A DNA stretch of 64,000 nt from Rhyacichthys aspro (lineage: Eukaryota > Chordata > Actinopteri > Gobiiformes > Rhyacichthyidae), in the NCBI GenBank assembly GCA_036850595.1, contig CM072161.1:17441812-17505811 (forward strand), in the 5' to 3' direction. Every line of letters starts with the position of its first letter. Positions within the stretch are counted from its first letter, which is position 1. A program made the position numbers and the translations under genes. This document shows, one piece after another, positions 36,693 through 49,345 of the stretch. The notes below the pieces were generated by a model, which saw only the letters and a list, made by a program, of their open reading frames with translations, made no database searches and had not been told where the DNA came from.

Positions 36693-38098
36693 GTTTAGAT
36701 CTCAAATAATGGAGTTCAATTGTGACAGAAATAGCGCCAATTCAGATTTCTTTTCCCAGCTCCTTAAACACGATTTTATTTTGCCAATTGTCAAAGGTCA
36801 ATGTCAAGACTGGATCTACCGTTCATACAACCTTAGATTAGACTTGTAATGGACTCAATGTAGACTATGACCTGAAATGCTTTTTGTGAAGGACAGGAAA
36901 AGGACTCTTACCAAACTATTTTTATTAAATACGAAGATTAAAGTATTCAAGAAGCTCATTTTTGGAGGTTGCTATCAACTTTAGTCATTATTTTGTTTTT
37001 TGTTTTTTTTAATAGTGTGTTTTAAGGCTGTTTTTTTTCCTCTGGGTGTGTTCTGCAGCTTTATGCTAAGATCCTCCCACTCGTTTGCTAATGTCTGATC
37101 ACTGACACACATTTGGTTAAAGTGGGAGCCTGTGGGAGCTGCCAATTTCAGTGAACTACACGATGATCTGAAGCCGAAATGTTATCATTGAATAAAGTGG
37201 CTGACGTATGGAGCCATGTGGACTAGCTAACAAGGGGCCAAAGTGAAAAAGGCCTCTCATTGTGGAGCCCCGGAGCAAACTTTTATAGATTTATATCCTC
37301 TCATGCACCAGTCCAATTAAACAGCCTTGTCTCTGAAGGAGTTTCCTTCAAACCACTTCACATAGACCCATGTTGTGCTCTTATTAATGATTCCCTCTGA
37401 TCAGACTCAAAGTAACTCTGTTCCAGGGCAAATATACAAACCTTTAACGTATTAAAGCCATAAGTGAAGATCAGGAAAGAATCACAGGGAAAAGAAAAAG
37501 GGGAATTGATCAAAATAATTCATAGTTTGTGAAGACTTGGAGCTGAGATGAAACGGATCCAAAAGTTCACTCCAGCTACTTTCAAACTGCACAAACATCC
37601 TCAGATCTGACAGAAACAAGTCGATCTGTATCAATAAATGAGACGCTGGTGATAAGACCCATCTTCACAGAATCACAGACTTTACTCTGCTCAAGGGAGA
37701 ATTCAAATGTGACTAAAAAGTTATGTCAAAATTACAATATTCTGCATATTTATATCATCATAAATTTCTGGAAACACTTACTATAACAGCTTGATGATAA
37801 CTGACCAGAGAAACGAATCTAACACAATTTAACTTGATTGATGCAGTGGGTTTCAGCCCTTGGCCTTAAAAGTTACCTGCACCTGTGCTTTTTTAGTTTA
37901 TGTACTTGATTTTTTGCTAAATAAATTGCTGTTTGTCACTTATGGCATGGTCTCCCTCTTTTGTTTTGGCCTGGAGCCCGTCGGAACAAATATTAGCAAA
38001 TTATTGTTGCAAAACTGCACATTTATTGTCAAAGGATTCATTCACTTTCTGTAAAGTTTCTTATAAACAGCTCAGTGTTTACAAGAAACAACAAGAAA
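36693..38098. other. Gene-free stretch
   Basis: AT-rich, unique. No exon, RNA gene or transposon recognised. Confidence 0.4.
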
Positions 38099-38166
38099 AC
38101 CAGTCTGCAACTGAACCCAGGTCTCCCAAGTCTGTGGTCTGTGCTCTACCAGGAGAGGCACCACTG
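38099..38166 (-). mobile_element. tRNA-like relic (tRNA pseudogene or SINE head)
   Basis: The minus strand reads TGGTAGAGCACAGACC (A-box-like D arm), CACAGACTTGGGAGACC (anticodon-arm position) and GGGTTCAGTTGC (B-box-like T arm), in tRNA order and spacing. Base changes in the T loop, and no paired acceptor ends, speak against a working tRNA. Confidence 0.45.
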
Positions 38167-41100
38167 TTTATAGGAAACTTTAAAGTATGCAATTTTATCT
38201 TTGAGTTCTGCCCTTAATTTTCTTTTTCTTTTCTTTTACAAAAATGGGTGATTTGTTAGATGATGTTCTAATATTGTACTGTTTATTGACACATTTCACA
38301 CCAAAGACCTTTTATCTGTAAAAAAAAAAAAAAGTATTCTAATTGACCAAATAATATGTCATCTTAACCCAGAATGCATCAAAATAATGCGTAAAGTTCA
38401 ACCACTGTGATCAAAGCTTGTTTACTACATTTACATTATTCATACTATGACGTTTTTAAACCACATACTCTTTCTGAAAACCTGATTGTAGCAAAAGTGG
38501 ACTGAGTTCCCAGCACACAGTCTGTTCTAAGCGTGGGTTGGTAATAAGGTTAATCAGTAAACAGTAATAAGTAATAGAGTATTATCTGGAAATGAGCTAC
38601 AGACGGAGCAGAACAAAGCAAGATGGCTGACAGGAAGAGTGCAGTGGACATTGTGAGTTGTTTTGGTAAAATGTAGGGAACATGTCATATTGATTATGGG
38701 GTGCTCAACATTTTCTATCAAGAGCATAGAATAAAACTATTGACACACACTGTCTAATGTCCTGGAGGAGTTTTCATTTCTTCCGTCTGTTTGAAGATGT
38801 GAGTTTGCTATAACTCACTCCCCGACTGCTTTCCCAATGCAAACAGAGCCAGAGCTCATTAATAATAGTTCATACGAGAGAAGCAGGAAGAAGGATGTAG
38901 ATAATATAGATCAGACTCCTGAGTCGTCTTGACCCCTCGCTTTACAATGAGACGCCTATAAATATTTCACAGATAAACTGAGCTTTCATCTTTTATTCAT
39001 CAAAGTCAGAGAATGAATAATGCTCGTGATGCCTTCAGGGCCCCAGTGCTCCTCGTGCTGTTTGTCCTCATGCACAAAGACAGGTGAGAAGTATTATTTG
39101 CTGACTAAACTTAACTATAATGAGCCAAAGAAAATGAAAAAAAACTAAGCAAAACTATTACTCGAGTAACAGGGTATAACATAAAAATACAAATGTGTTT
39201 TTTTTGTAGACAAACGTAAAGAAATGTCAAACAAATCGTATTTAAATTAAATAAAATTGCAAAAATGTCTTCTCAGCAGCCGGACCAGCTCTGACTCAGC
39301 CCTGTTTCATGTCAAGGAACCATCCAGGTGACTTTATGACATAGATTTGAATGTAAAAGGTAAAGTAAAGGAGCCACTAGCCGCTGCTGCAGCTGATAAT
39401 GCACTCACTTTATTCCCATCTTTACCTGAAATCTACAAAGCTGCACCAGTTTCTTTCATTTTAGGGACTCACTATTTATCACACTCTGCCACAAGTTATG
39501 CTCATGTTTAGAGCCAACAATAAATCACATGTTTTTAACTCACAAAGAAAAAGCCATAAGACACTGACTGTATCTAAGAACAGAAACAACTGTTGCTAAC
39601 AAACTTTTTTTCTTTCACTTTCATTTTTGACAAAGTGTGAATTCATTCTCCTCTGATTAACAATGTTCATCTTCACCTTTTACAAACTTCATCACAGTGT
39701 CAGAACCAAAAGCTGAGGGGTGACAACAGAACTATGATAAAGTACACTTTACTGGGACGCTCCATTCTCCTTTTCACAACATAAACTGACCCGTATTGAT
39801 CCAAATCGTACCGCTCCACATTTGCTCAACATTTCTAGACATTCACTTGATTTTCCACAAAAGAAAAACACACAACCTCTTTTTCCTGTCTTTAAAAGAA
39901 ATCCATCAAAAGCCAGAAGTAAAATGAGTTCTGTGTCAACAACATCAAGTATAGTGCAAGCACATTGTGAAAACTAATAAAAGTTACACATTGAAACAGG
40001 ATTCAGTTGAATAGTGTTTGACCTGAGGATTTGTGAAAAAGGTCATGTCGTAACTGTATTTTGATAAAGTTCAAATGAAACACAACTTTTTCATTTGCGA
40101 ATAAATACATTTATTCTTTTAACCACAAATGTGCCCAAAAATCTCATTCCCAGAAGATCAACAATTTCTGAAAGATTTAGAGCTGCACCAACAACTCTGC
40201 CATGTTCAAAGTTCTTTCATGGACTTGAATGAGATTATATCCAAAAGAGATTAGTTAAAAAATCATTTTTATTGGTTTCATTGAGAGATTAGAACTAGTT
40301 TATCTGAGCCTCACCAGTGTTCACAGTTACTTCACACAGTTATTCCTCTGATTGGCTGTACTTTTATGCTCCAGAAGCAGTTTATTGAGTGTCTATTCTG
40401 AAGCCTGGTAATCCAACTCAAATCCACAGACTTTATATAGAAAGAATAGCTACAGATAGAAACGACCTTATTTTTTTTTCTTATTTTTATCTGACAGTTT
40501 AATTCACATTTGAACTTGTTGTATATATTCATGATTATGTAACCTCAGTTCTTCTTCTGAAAGGCAGCAGTAGTGTGTGTTACAGCAGACTCATTTATCG
40601 ATCGATAAATGTTTCAGACACTTCTCACACGGCCTTTTTGATCCAGTCTAAATAAGGCCGAGCTCAAGGTATTGGGGAGAATGTGTTTTAAAGTCACAGT
40701 CAGACTATGGCGGCACTTGTCCCGTTCTCATTGTGACATTAAATTAATCGATGGTTGTTTACTCTCGCTCTCGTCTGGCGGCTGTTGACCCCAGCTCAGT
40801 GTAAAGACTGTAATAAGCTTTTTCTATTTCTCAGTGTTACGCCTCGCTCGATCAATATCCAATTGTGGCTGCTTTCATCTGCTCCTTCTATAATATTTAA
40901 TACTCACTGTTTCTATGGGCGTTTTCACCACAGAGATGATCTGCTCTAAGTCTAATGGGAATAACAGCCACTGTTTTGGCCCATTTTCACTTCTGACTTG
41001 AGATCGAATGTTTATGACCTTTTCTCTGACAAAGTATTTAAGAACTGTTGATATGAGTAAAGCAATGCATCAGCTACACTGCTCTAGAGCCACATTGTCA

Positions 41101-41974
41101 TAAACCGGGCTTTTTACTATTCACTGCACGTAAAAGATCACCTTGCTCACATTTGCTAACATTCATGAGAAATCCACAATGAATGGCCACTATTGAATAA
41201 AAAGGTTTGCAGGATCAATGTCCAAAACAAGGACTACAGTCTTGGAGATGTAGGTGAGTCTTTTATGTATTGTATTGTCTAATATCTGCTAAGGTGCACT
41301 CATCGCTGTCCATTTGTGGGATATTGTGTTTTTTATTAAGTCACTGTGCGTCAACGTAATGCCCCTTGTTGTTTTCTCTTAGGTTTGTGGAATCGAATTG
41401 TCAAAACAATCAATAACAAACCTCTTAACATCCCACTGTTGACCTCATGACAATGTTCTCCAACCTAAGAGGAGTTAATAACAGGAATTAGGAGCTTTTA
41501 AAGTAAATGGATTCATCCCATGACTGTTTCTGGAACCACTCCCTGGTCCCAGCCTCACGACACTGGGATGTAATGGACTCTAGTCGACTCAATCAGTGAA
41601 GGATTATGGACAGTACACGGCTGTTCTTCAGTCATGTTACTCCAAGACATTATTGATGAATAAAATAACAAATCAAACATAAACATTAATCAGAAATAAA
41701 CACACTGTCGACTGATGTGATTTTCTGCTTCCATTGATTCAGTGTTGACCAACAACCATTGGGTGAGTCATGGACTTGGCCCAAGCTTTTCGACACAAAA
41801 AAACCCCCTAGATTAAAGTAAAATAAACTCACCAGTTCACCCACATTAATCAGAAAAAATACCATGTCGGATCCTTACTGGATTAATGCTCATTTTTACT
41901 GCTGTATAGATAAATAAGATAAAGATAAATAAAAACCTGTATCTAAAATTTGTGTTTGTGTTTCATTCCAGCTT
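38167..41974. other. Gene-free stretch with a 20-bp palindrome
   Basis: Largely AT-rich unique sequence; A14 at 38320-38333; the palindrome at 40592-40611. Unique non-simple parts at 38800-39060 and 40680-40940 could be conserved elements. No exon recognised. Confidence 0.4.
40592..40611. repeat. 20-bp perfect palindrome
   Basis: CATTTATCGATCGATAAATG is identical to its reverse complement. It contains overlapping TATCGATC/GATCGATA. About 0.06 such palindromes are expected per 64 kb of equal-base random sequence, though AT richness raises this. Confidence 0.9.
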
Positions 41975-42155
41975 CTGGTGTACAGACAAAGGATTATGGT
42001 CTGTTTTACCTGCTGACTAGTTTTCATGATGCATTGTGGGAAACTTTGAGTGCTTTTAAATAATTAAACCACTACAAATTAGCGTGATCACTAAATATTA
42101 AATAGTGCAGTATATAGTGACTAGGGGGCAATTACGGACCAACCACAAACCACTG
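41975..42155 (+). mobile_element. Dispersed repeat family R, copy 1 (non-autonomous DNA-transposon-like)
   Basis: TGATGCATTGTGGGAAACTT, TTATGGTCT, then TATATAGTGACTAGGGGGCA and ATTACGGACC. These phrases match, from memory, a teleost non-autonomous element whose ends begin GGCTGTGTC(C/T)..A. A copy in the opposite orientation is at 56556-56727. Confidence 0.6.
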
Positions 42156-45100
42156 TAAATAGTTAGCAGTCGAAAGGATACCAGACACCAAATAAATACA
42201 TCTTGTTGGTCAGGATAATATTCACATTCAAGTAACACAACTAATATAAAGATAGGACTCACTTCTGAAACAAACACCATCTGAGAAGCCCTTGAACATA
42301 ACACAGTAGTAAATCTTTCAGACACTGTCATGTGCAGAAGGCATTTTTCCGTTCGAGAAGCTGCAGAAAGTTTAGAAACTTTCCCGGGAACTGCTCTCTG
42401 GTGGGAAGCTGTGATATCTGTGAGTTTCCATATTCCTGTGAGTGGAGTGCTCATTGAACCCACGCAGCCTCCGTTAGAGCAGAAAGTGCTGACAGAGAAT
42501 GACTAAAAGCTCCACACGCTTCCTCCCACATCAGCCCAGAGTCTGTCTCTGTTAGAGTCAGGAAAACAAACGCTGGAGCTCACTATTTCTGCAATAACTT
42601 TACCATAGTAGACAACAAAAGAGGCAGATGAATGTTTGGAGGCAGAAAGATGGCATCATTAGAGTCGATCTTTGATTCTACAGGGGTAAGATTTCATATG
42701 TTTACTGTATTCTCTAAAGACTAGTGCATAAATCAGATATGGTACATTAAAATCGTTGGTGAATGACGTGACAGAGGACAACAGGGTCCAAATACAATCC
42801 ACATCTGTCGACAGCTCTAAGCTTGTCTCTGCAATGCAACCTCACCCTGAAGGATTAGGTCCTAAATGCTCCAGAAATCACGATGTTATACTTAAAATGA
42901 TAGCTTTTCAAAAAGGGTGGAGAATAGAGCAAGTGAGTTAGAACGGGACGCACCTCTGCCGTCACAAGGCCTGACCCTCAGATGGTCCGACAGCCTCTGG
43001 GGATGAACTGCTGAAGGCCGGGACACCACCACCGGGACACTGGACCAAGGATCCACTCCAGGTGAATCTTCACACTGAGAAACTCCTGGGGCGTCATTAA
43101 TCGGGGTCCTACTGTGGGAAACATTGAGCAGGGTTTGTTGAGTTCAAGATCAGTATGTTGCTTTCTCTGGACGGTCGGAAAAGAAAGATAAAGAGGTGTC
43201 ATTTCTTTATTCTTCTTCTTTTGCTCTTATGATATTGACAGTATTAATACATCCCTTCCTTTCACATACAGTAGACTCAATCCATCTAATGTTTAAAGTT
43301 TGAAAGATAAAGAATTATTTGAACGAAAGCCTAAAATGCCTCTTGGAAAACTATATCAGGCTTCAAAAGGAAAGTATCTCACCCATGAGTAAAACATAAA
43401 CAAATACTACTACAAAAGTTAAACTCTTCTTTGTGTGATAAATGTTGTTTTTTCTTGGTCAACTTTTTCCATTCTTCTCAACGCGGCACAAATCCAAAGC
43501 CTTTTGTTGAGTTTGTCCATTTTCTCAGAGCAGCGCTGCTTAAGATTCGACACAAAGCTCCAGACGTGGCTCCATTTCCTCCAAACTGCTCCAACTTTGA
43601 AAGCAATTGGCCTTACAGTTTCCCCTGCAGTGTTTGTCCAAAAGAAGGGGAATGAAAACTTTGGGGCTCTTAGATTAAAACATATCCTTCATAGCCGCGC
43701 GCTCACTGGGTGTTTGGCAGAGACATTTGTCAGCTTCCTGCTACAGCGATCGGGTAATTTGGTGCTCCATCAAAATTTAACACCGGGATGACGCTGGCTC
43801 ATAACACACAGCCGCAGAAGCTAACTTTAGCGCTCATGCATAAAGACAGAGCACCGTGAACTGTGAGCGCTAAGCCGTCACCATTTAGAGTTTCCATTAA
43901 CATGCGTTTAATTAAGTTCCATATTATGTTATGGTTTTGCTTCAAAACATTTAAAGGACAAGAGACATTCAGTTTTTGCTTTAATGATTGCAGCTAATTT
44001 TCTCTTTCTTAGTTCGTCCAGTAAAATCAGCCAATGTCAACAAACCTAACCTACTGAGCTAACAAACTTCTAAATGGCAAATGTCAAAAACACATCTACA
44101 CTCTGGCACTTCTTTTCTCTAAATGTCCATATTTAGAAGTACAAAGATAAAAATAATGTTATGTTTTGCAAAAAAATGAATGATGATGAAGACTGATCTT
44201 CTTCCTGGTCCTTTTTCATTCGTTATGATTGGCATTATGTCTGTTTTGTTTGATTTTTTTGTATATTATTGTGTTTTGCGGTGAAAATTATGAAGTGGCA
44301 CGAAATAAATGAATAAAAAATAAGAAGCCTAACACTATATATGTAATACAATTGATTTTATTCTCTGCGAAAACATCCTAATTGTTTCTCTATCCTCCAC
44401 AAAGAGCTAGTCTGGTCCCTCTTGGTTTGTTTGATTTCCAGGAGTTGGAACAAATGCACATATAACCACTCATAATACAGGCAGCAGTACAAACATTTGC
44501 AGGGATCAATGAAAGCCTGTCCCAAAAGAGAATAACGTGTTGGGATGAAAAGTCTTTCAGGTGAAGAAGGAGGTAAGTGACACTAAAAGCTTCAGGACCT
44601 CATTTACTTTCAAGCCCTTTGGCCGTCTTTTGTCCTTTTGTCTGTTGTTTGTTGTCTAACTTTACACTTTATTTATCCACATTAATAAAAAATCTTCTTC
44701 ACATTTATCTATTTATCTACAGTTGAGCCAGTATCTTGGTCATTGTTACTGACTGAAGAGTGAACATACTGTGAAAGGGTTTGGCTCATCAGGCTAAAGA
44801 AACACATGAATAACATCAGTATTTTTCTCTAAGTAAAGCTCTTTGTAAACTTTATTTCTGGAGGACACATGGCGTCTTTGTCCCGTGTGTTTGTGGATTG
44901 TGTCCAATGTTTTGTGTGTCAAATAATTCCCCATTTGTAGTGTGTCCTTGAAAACAGATGCTCGCAGACACAACTGTCTGTCACTGCCTTTGCTGTGGAC
45001 AAACCACTGTCAGTGAAGTCTTTTGCTGCAGGGCACCACAAATGTGACTGTCATGTGACTGTAAACTATGGTAAAAAATTATGTTACAATGCTTAAAAAA

Positions 45101-46860
45101 AATACATTGAAGCCAAAGTTAGGGGCAGTTAGCACTAAATACATACTTAATTGAACATTGAACAGAAACTGATGGTTAAATGGAGCTTTATATGTTTATT
45201 TTTCCAAGTACAAGTACAAATACTATTAATCTGTTCAAAAACACGCCTGAAAACCATTTTTGACACTGTACTTTTACTTTAATGCTAGTGAAATTCTTTT
45301 TACATGACTCTAATTTGACAGTATGGCCCTCGGTGAAAATAAGTCTGACACCAAAGCTTAACAGGATTTTTAAAATAGTACCAAGCAGCTTTAATAATAT
45401 ATCCTTTGATTAACTCTGATTAGCAGATGTTAAATGAGACTCTCACTGGGCACAATCTACAAATTCTCACACAAGAAAACCCACAGGGCTTTATCAAGAG
45501 CATGAATTCTACTTCGAAGAAAATGGTAATTGGCCCTTAGAAGTTACAAAAAGTGTTCTGTGTTTTCTTTCTTTCTTTTTTTTAAAGCTTTCTACTGTAT
45601 GTATTTCATGTCTGATCCAACTGTAACATGACTCATTCGCCTCTTCTGCTGCATCTAATGCCTTTCTCTCTTGTACTCTAAAGGTTTTCATATTTTTGGA
45701 CGTCTGGTCTCAAAGGACAAAAGCACCTTGAGATGAAAGTGACTCATAATCCATTTTTAGCAGCTTGTTCAGGTAAAATCATGATGTTCCCGTTTTGAAG
45801 AACACTCTCCGAGAAGTGGCTTGTTTTTGAACTAAATTTGAATCACGGCAACAGCTAAATTCAAAGCCCATGTACTGTAAGATTTGTGTACATTTAGTGC
45901 ATGTGTAGTGGATCTTTTTTTTTCTCAACCAGAAAGAAAGTTAAGACTGTGAGTTCTAATATTTGATGTCTCTAATGTAACACTATTATTTTATTTAAAA
46001 TAAAATGGTGTCTTTAATGCCCCCACTGGTCCTGAGGAAGCCTCTTATTGGAGCCTGTTTTGTTGTTGTTGTTTTTTTTTTAATCAAAGGCCAACATAAA
46101 GGCAGCTCAGGCTACACACAAATACATGCCTTGCCTTGTCTTTTCTACTCTCACATCAACCAGACTCTGTGGTGATCCTGGTTTTACCTCAGGTTTGGTT
46201 CTGAGTGCTTTTATGTTGACACATGTTTTAGAAGAATCAAAAGAGGGTACTTCTCAACAAAAAGCCGATGTAGGAAACTTGAAGAAACATGAGACGCTGC
46301 TGAAATGTTAATGCAAGCTGTTTTCTTGTGAGATTTGTGAGTTTACAAACTCCCTGAAATCAGACCAATGGACAGTGTAAAAGCACTTTCAGTCAAATCA
46401 AACAAAAGAAAAACTTGGGTCTGAGAGCTTAAGACAAAATATTTTTTACAAGTCCAAAAAAAGCACTTAAACGCGCTACAATTTTTTTTTTTAATTAGAT
46501 AATGACATTTTTGTTTCTGTATATTTTCACCCAGTTTATGGAAACACACCTAAAGTAAAAGTGTGCACCAGAGTGAACCCTTGTGAAACAGGCGTGTGTC
46601 GCGTGCAGTGTTGGGTTGTGGTTAAGTCCATGAGGTTAACAGGCGTCTCGTGGAGCAGCAGAGGATCGATAAACTCTGAGCACTTCACTGTGTCGACCTG
46701 ATTCTTTCTGACGGCTTCTATTACGACTCCTGCTCCGTGGTTTCCCTCCGATTACAACCCGTTTAGCCCTATCCCCCAGAGACAGCTCTGTGAACCGACT
46801 GGACGCTGGGAGTCGCACTGGGTCCTGGTCTGAAAACAGTACCCTGCCGTCACACGATCA
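42156..46860. other. Gene-free stretch
   Basis: No exon recognised; the frames at 42098-42463 (minus, 121 codons), 42756-42941 (plus) and 43435-43791 (plus, 118 codons) lack known motifs and good splice context. CpG-containing unique blocks at about 43480-43900 and 46580-46860. A near-LINE-like AAATAAATGAATAAA lies at about 44303 without supporting sequence. Confidence 0.35.
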
Positions 46861-47230
46861 GTGAAAGATCTACTGTTAATGCTTTTGTCATTATTCTGAA
46901 GAAGTCTTGATGCTTGGCTTTGGGTGTTTTTTGCAGAACTGAGCAGATGGACAGCCATGTTTCTGGGTGAATCTGCTCAACGTGGACAGACAGGACAACA
47001 TTTGTCTTTTTCTGCTTCACTTCGAGACTAAATCTGTCCTCCATCTGTCCGTCTGAGTAACACACAAGTCTGTGAGTCAAAGCACGAAGAAACGAGGGCA
47101 CTGTGGTCTGAAATCTGCTCCGACAGAAGTGTAGAGAAAAGTGAGACTGGCTTTGGTCAAATCAGAACTGTTCTCTCTCGTGATAATGGACCCTCGTATG
47201 GGCGGGTCGGCCTGTACAATGAATGCTTTG
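46861..47230. other. Unassigned stretch before a LINE tail
   Basis: It may be an upstream part of the LINE at 47235-47515, but no reverse-transcriptase or C-terminal motif was found in six frames. Confidence 0.25.
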
Positions 47231-47295
47231 AATACTTTTGATGTATGTGTATGAACAATTTCAGGAATGTGAGTATTATATATATATTGTGAACC

Positions 47296-47313
47296 GTGTG
47301 TGTGTGTGTGTGT
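47296..47313. repeat. (GT)9 microsatellite
   Basis: Nine uninterrupted GT units inside the LINE 3' UTR remnant. Confidence 0.97.
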
Positions 47314-47495
47314 ACAGATGGATGTGTTTTTGTATTAATGAAATGTATTTTTATGGTAGCTTGTATTGTACTTATTTTTATTACTTTGTGGGACAAAAGA
47401 TTGAAATTAGCCTAATAGCTACAATCTGGTGTGTTTAAATACATATTATTGTGTTGCATGTTTGTTCATTGACACGCACTGTCCCGACCAAATAA

Positions 47496-47512
47496 ATTAT
47501 TATTATTATTAT
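47496..47512. repeat. (ATT)n LINE tail microsatellite
   Basis: Five and a half ATT units directly after CAAATAA, the usual position of the tandem tail of this LINE type. Confidence 0.9.
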
Positions 47513-47515
47513 AGA

Positions 47516-48800
47516 CTGAAATACAACCTGCTTTTGTCATTTTAGGACACACCAGAGCTTTGTGCAAGAGCCAAACTCACAGAGCATGAATAAAACAAAA
47601 CACGCCGCTGGACGAGATGAACAAACAAGGCCCCACGGGCAAGCCAAGGGGCCTACGACGATAAGGGGCCCCTTGTGAGCCAACCGTCCTCGAAGAAAGC
47701 ATATTTCCCTTTTATTGTTTACATGTCACTTTGACGTCCGACTTTTACCATGTGCCTGAATGCACCGCTGCAGTGAGAGGTGTCAGCATCCGACAGCCAA
47801 GCAATAGAAAAATGATAATTTAATGATAATATACAACTGAATATTTGAGCAGGTGCATTCACATTGGGACAAGAATATGTTCATGTAAAAGTAAAAATGT
47901 ATAAGTTAGATCTAAGGTTTTTAAGGCGGAAAAAACTTCAACAGAGACCTGAGAAGTTGCTGTTTCGGGGAACAGTTCATCCTTTTTGAATTTTATAATA
48001 AATCATAACGTTTGTAAACTTTAAAGAGAAAAAAACTTCATAACTTTACCTTTATATAAAAGATCAATCCAGTTGTGTATATGTCATGAACAAACAACAA
48101 ATGACCCTGACCATTGTGCCTAACCTCCTGACCTCCAGAGCTCTATGAATAGAAAGTCATTGATGTTGAACCTGACTCAGCATATCTCACTTGAATTCTT
48201 TACTATTTTGTGTATTCTTTCAATGTTCAAAGTAATAAGACAAGGTTGTACAGCGATGATGAACTATATTCATACAAAACAAATCAAACCCTGGTTTGTC
48301 GCTCCCAATCCTCCATATTAATGATGTTCAGTGTTGAAGCCGTGTGGAGAACTTGGCCAGTGTTATTAAAAGTTGATGTAATGTATTCATTTCCCTTTTG
48401 CAGCAGTGATCCATCATTAAAACAATGGCTTTCTGAAAGAGCGTTCATCTGTGTGCAGCGCGGCTAAAGTTACTGTACGATTGTGATTGTCTCATCAGAA
48501 ACCCAGAGAAGGCCGTCAGTGAGAAGAAAGAGCGCATTAATCAAGAAGCAAAGTCTAAATGAGATGTAGAAGCCCCCTCCGCTCCGTAAAACACACACAT
48601 CCACATAGACTAGCTGTTCACACGTCAGCACGAAGTGGACGAGAAGGACAGTCTCTGTACTGTGCACTGGAAATGTTTGTTTATTTACTATAAACATATG
48701 AATAATTATTATAATCCAAACACAAGGGTGACAGCCAGTGTCCCAGGCTTCAATAAATGGATCCTGTGTAAAACTCAAATTAAATATGCAAAGCATTATC
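47516..48800. other. Gene-free stretch
   Basis: A GC-rich patch at 47625-47695 contains the 12-bp palindrome AAGGGGCCCCTT (47663-47674) and a second AAGGGGCC, probably an old repeat. The remainder is AT-rich without exons. Confidence 0.4.
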
Positions 48801-48840
48801 AGTGGTGACCTCTGAAGGGAGCAGCCAAAATGAAAGGAAA
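48801..48840 (+). mobile_element. RTE-like LINE 3'-terminal scrap
   Basis: AGTGGTGACCTCTGAAGGGA followed by GCAGCCAAAATGAAAGGAAA corresponds to the RTE-like 3' end (TGTGGCGACCCCTGAAGGGA, GCAGCCGAAAGGAAAAG). Only about 40 bp remain, directly before another LINE fragment in the opposite orientation. Confidence 0.6.
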
Positions 48841-48904
48841 TGCTTTTATCATTTCTAACTTTTGGATCCTTAAAGCTAAGATGGCTCCAAATGTGACTTC
48901 AAAA

Positions 48905-49130
48905 GACAAGTATTCATTTCTGAGTTTTCTTGCGAAGTCCATCCAGTCTCTCTCTGAGCTCCTCGTCCTCATATCCTGATGCTTGTTTATATGACATCTT
49001 TCCTTTCTGTCCTCATCCAGAGATCATGACATAGATGTGAGTAGGAACGTAGATCGTCTGGGAGATTGAGAGCTTACCACATATCTCCTTCACCAACAGT
49101 ACATCCACCACACACTGCCAGTCCTTTAGT
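48905..49130 (-). mobile_element. LINE ORF2 C-terminal fragment (second family)
   Basis: On the minus strand, AAGCTCTCAATCTCCCAGAC, GATCTACGTTCCTACTCACA and TCTATGTCATGATCTCTGGA encode KLSISQTIYVPT and, after a one-base deletion near 49030, a YGHxLWxxTER-type block, a conserved segment of a common fish non-LTR polyprotein (..SIYVPTLTYGHELWVMTER..). Farther on, GAGGAGCTCAGAGAGAGACT also fits. It is frameshifted and dead. Confidence 0.6.
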
Positions 49131-49267
49131 CTCCTCTGTCCATCCTCGTCTCACTGTCAACAAGACCCCAAGACTCCACTTACGGCAGGAACTCATGCTG
49201 AGGACAAGCCTCTTTTCCAACTGAGAACTTGTCGGTGCTGATTCTTATCCCAGTCACACAGGTTGTG

Positions 49268-49345
49268 TCAGCAGCAACTAAACTCAATAAAAAGCTGCTA
49301 TTGCTCTGTGCATCTCACTTGGATCATTATCATTCTCCTATGGAT
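49268..49345 (+). repeat. Dispersed repeat S, copy 1
   Basis: TCTGTGCATCTCACTTGGAT with CATTATCATTCTCC and an upstream CAGCAGCAACTAAACTCAAT match 50709-50790 in the same orientation (CTGTACATCTCACCTGGATC, CAGCAGCAGATAAGCTTTAT). The translations run alike (LLCASHLDHY against LFCTSHLDHY), which may be chance of shared ancestry rather than coding. Confidence 0.55.

Larger units (their letters stand above)
47235..47515 (+). mobile_element. LINE 3' UTR and tail remnant
   Basis: The sequence GAAATTAGCCTAATAGCTAC followed by AATCTGGTGTG, then GTTCATTGACACGCACTGTC and CAAATAAATTATTATTATT, follows a 3' UTR pattern widespread in fish L2/Rex-like LINEs (..AATTAGCC..GGCTA..AATCTGG..GCACTGTCCC..AAATAAA). 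It contains a (GT)9 run (47296-47313) and ends in an ATT microsatellite (47496-47512). Confidence 0.6.

Noticed and set aside
42098..42463. 121-codon minus frame
   Set aside because: It overlaps dispersed repeat R at one end and has no known domain.
44240..44320. LINE 3' tail suggested by AAATAAATGAATAAA
   Set aside because: No preceding conserved 3' UTR phrases, so it is only A/T-rich sequence.
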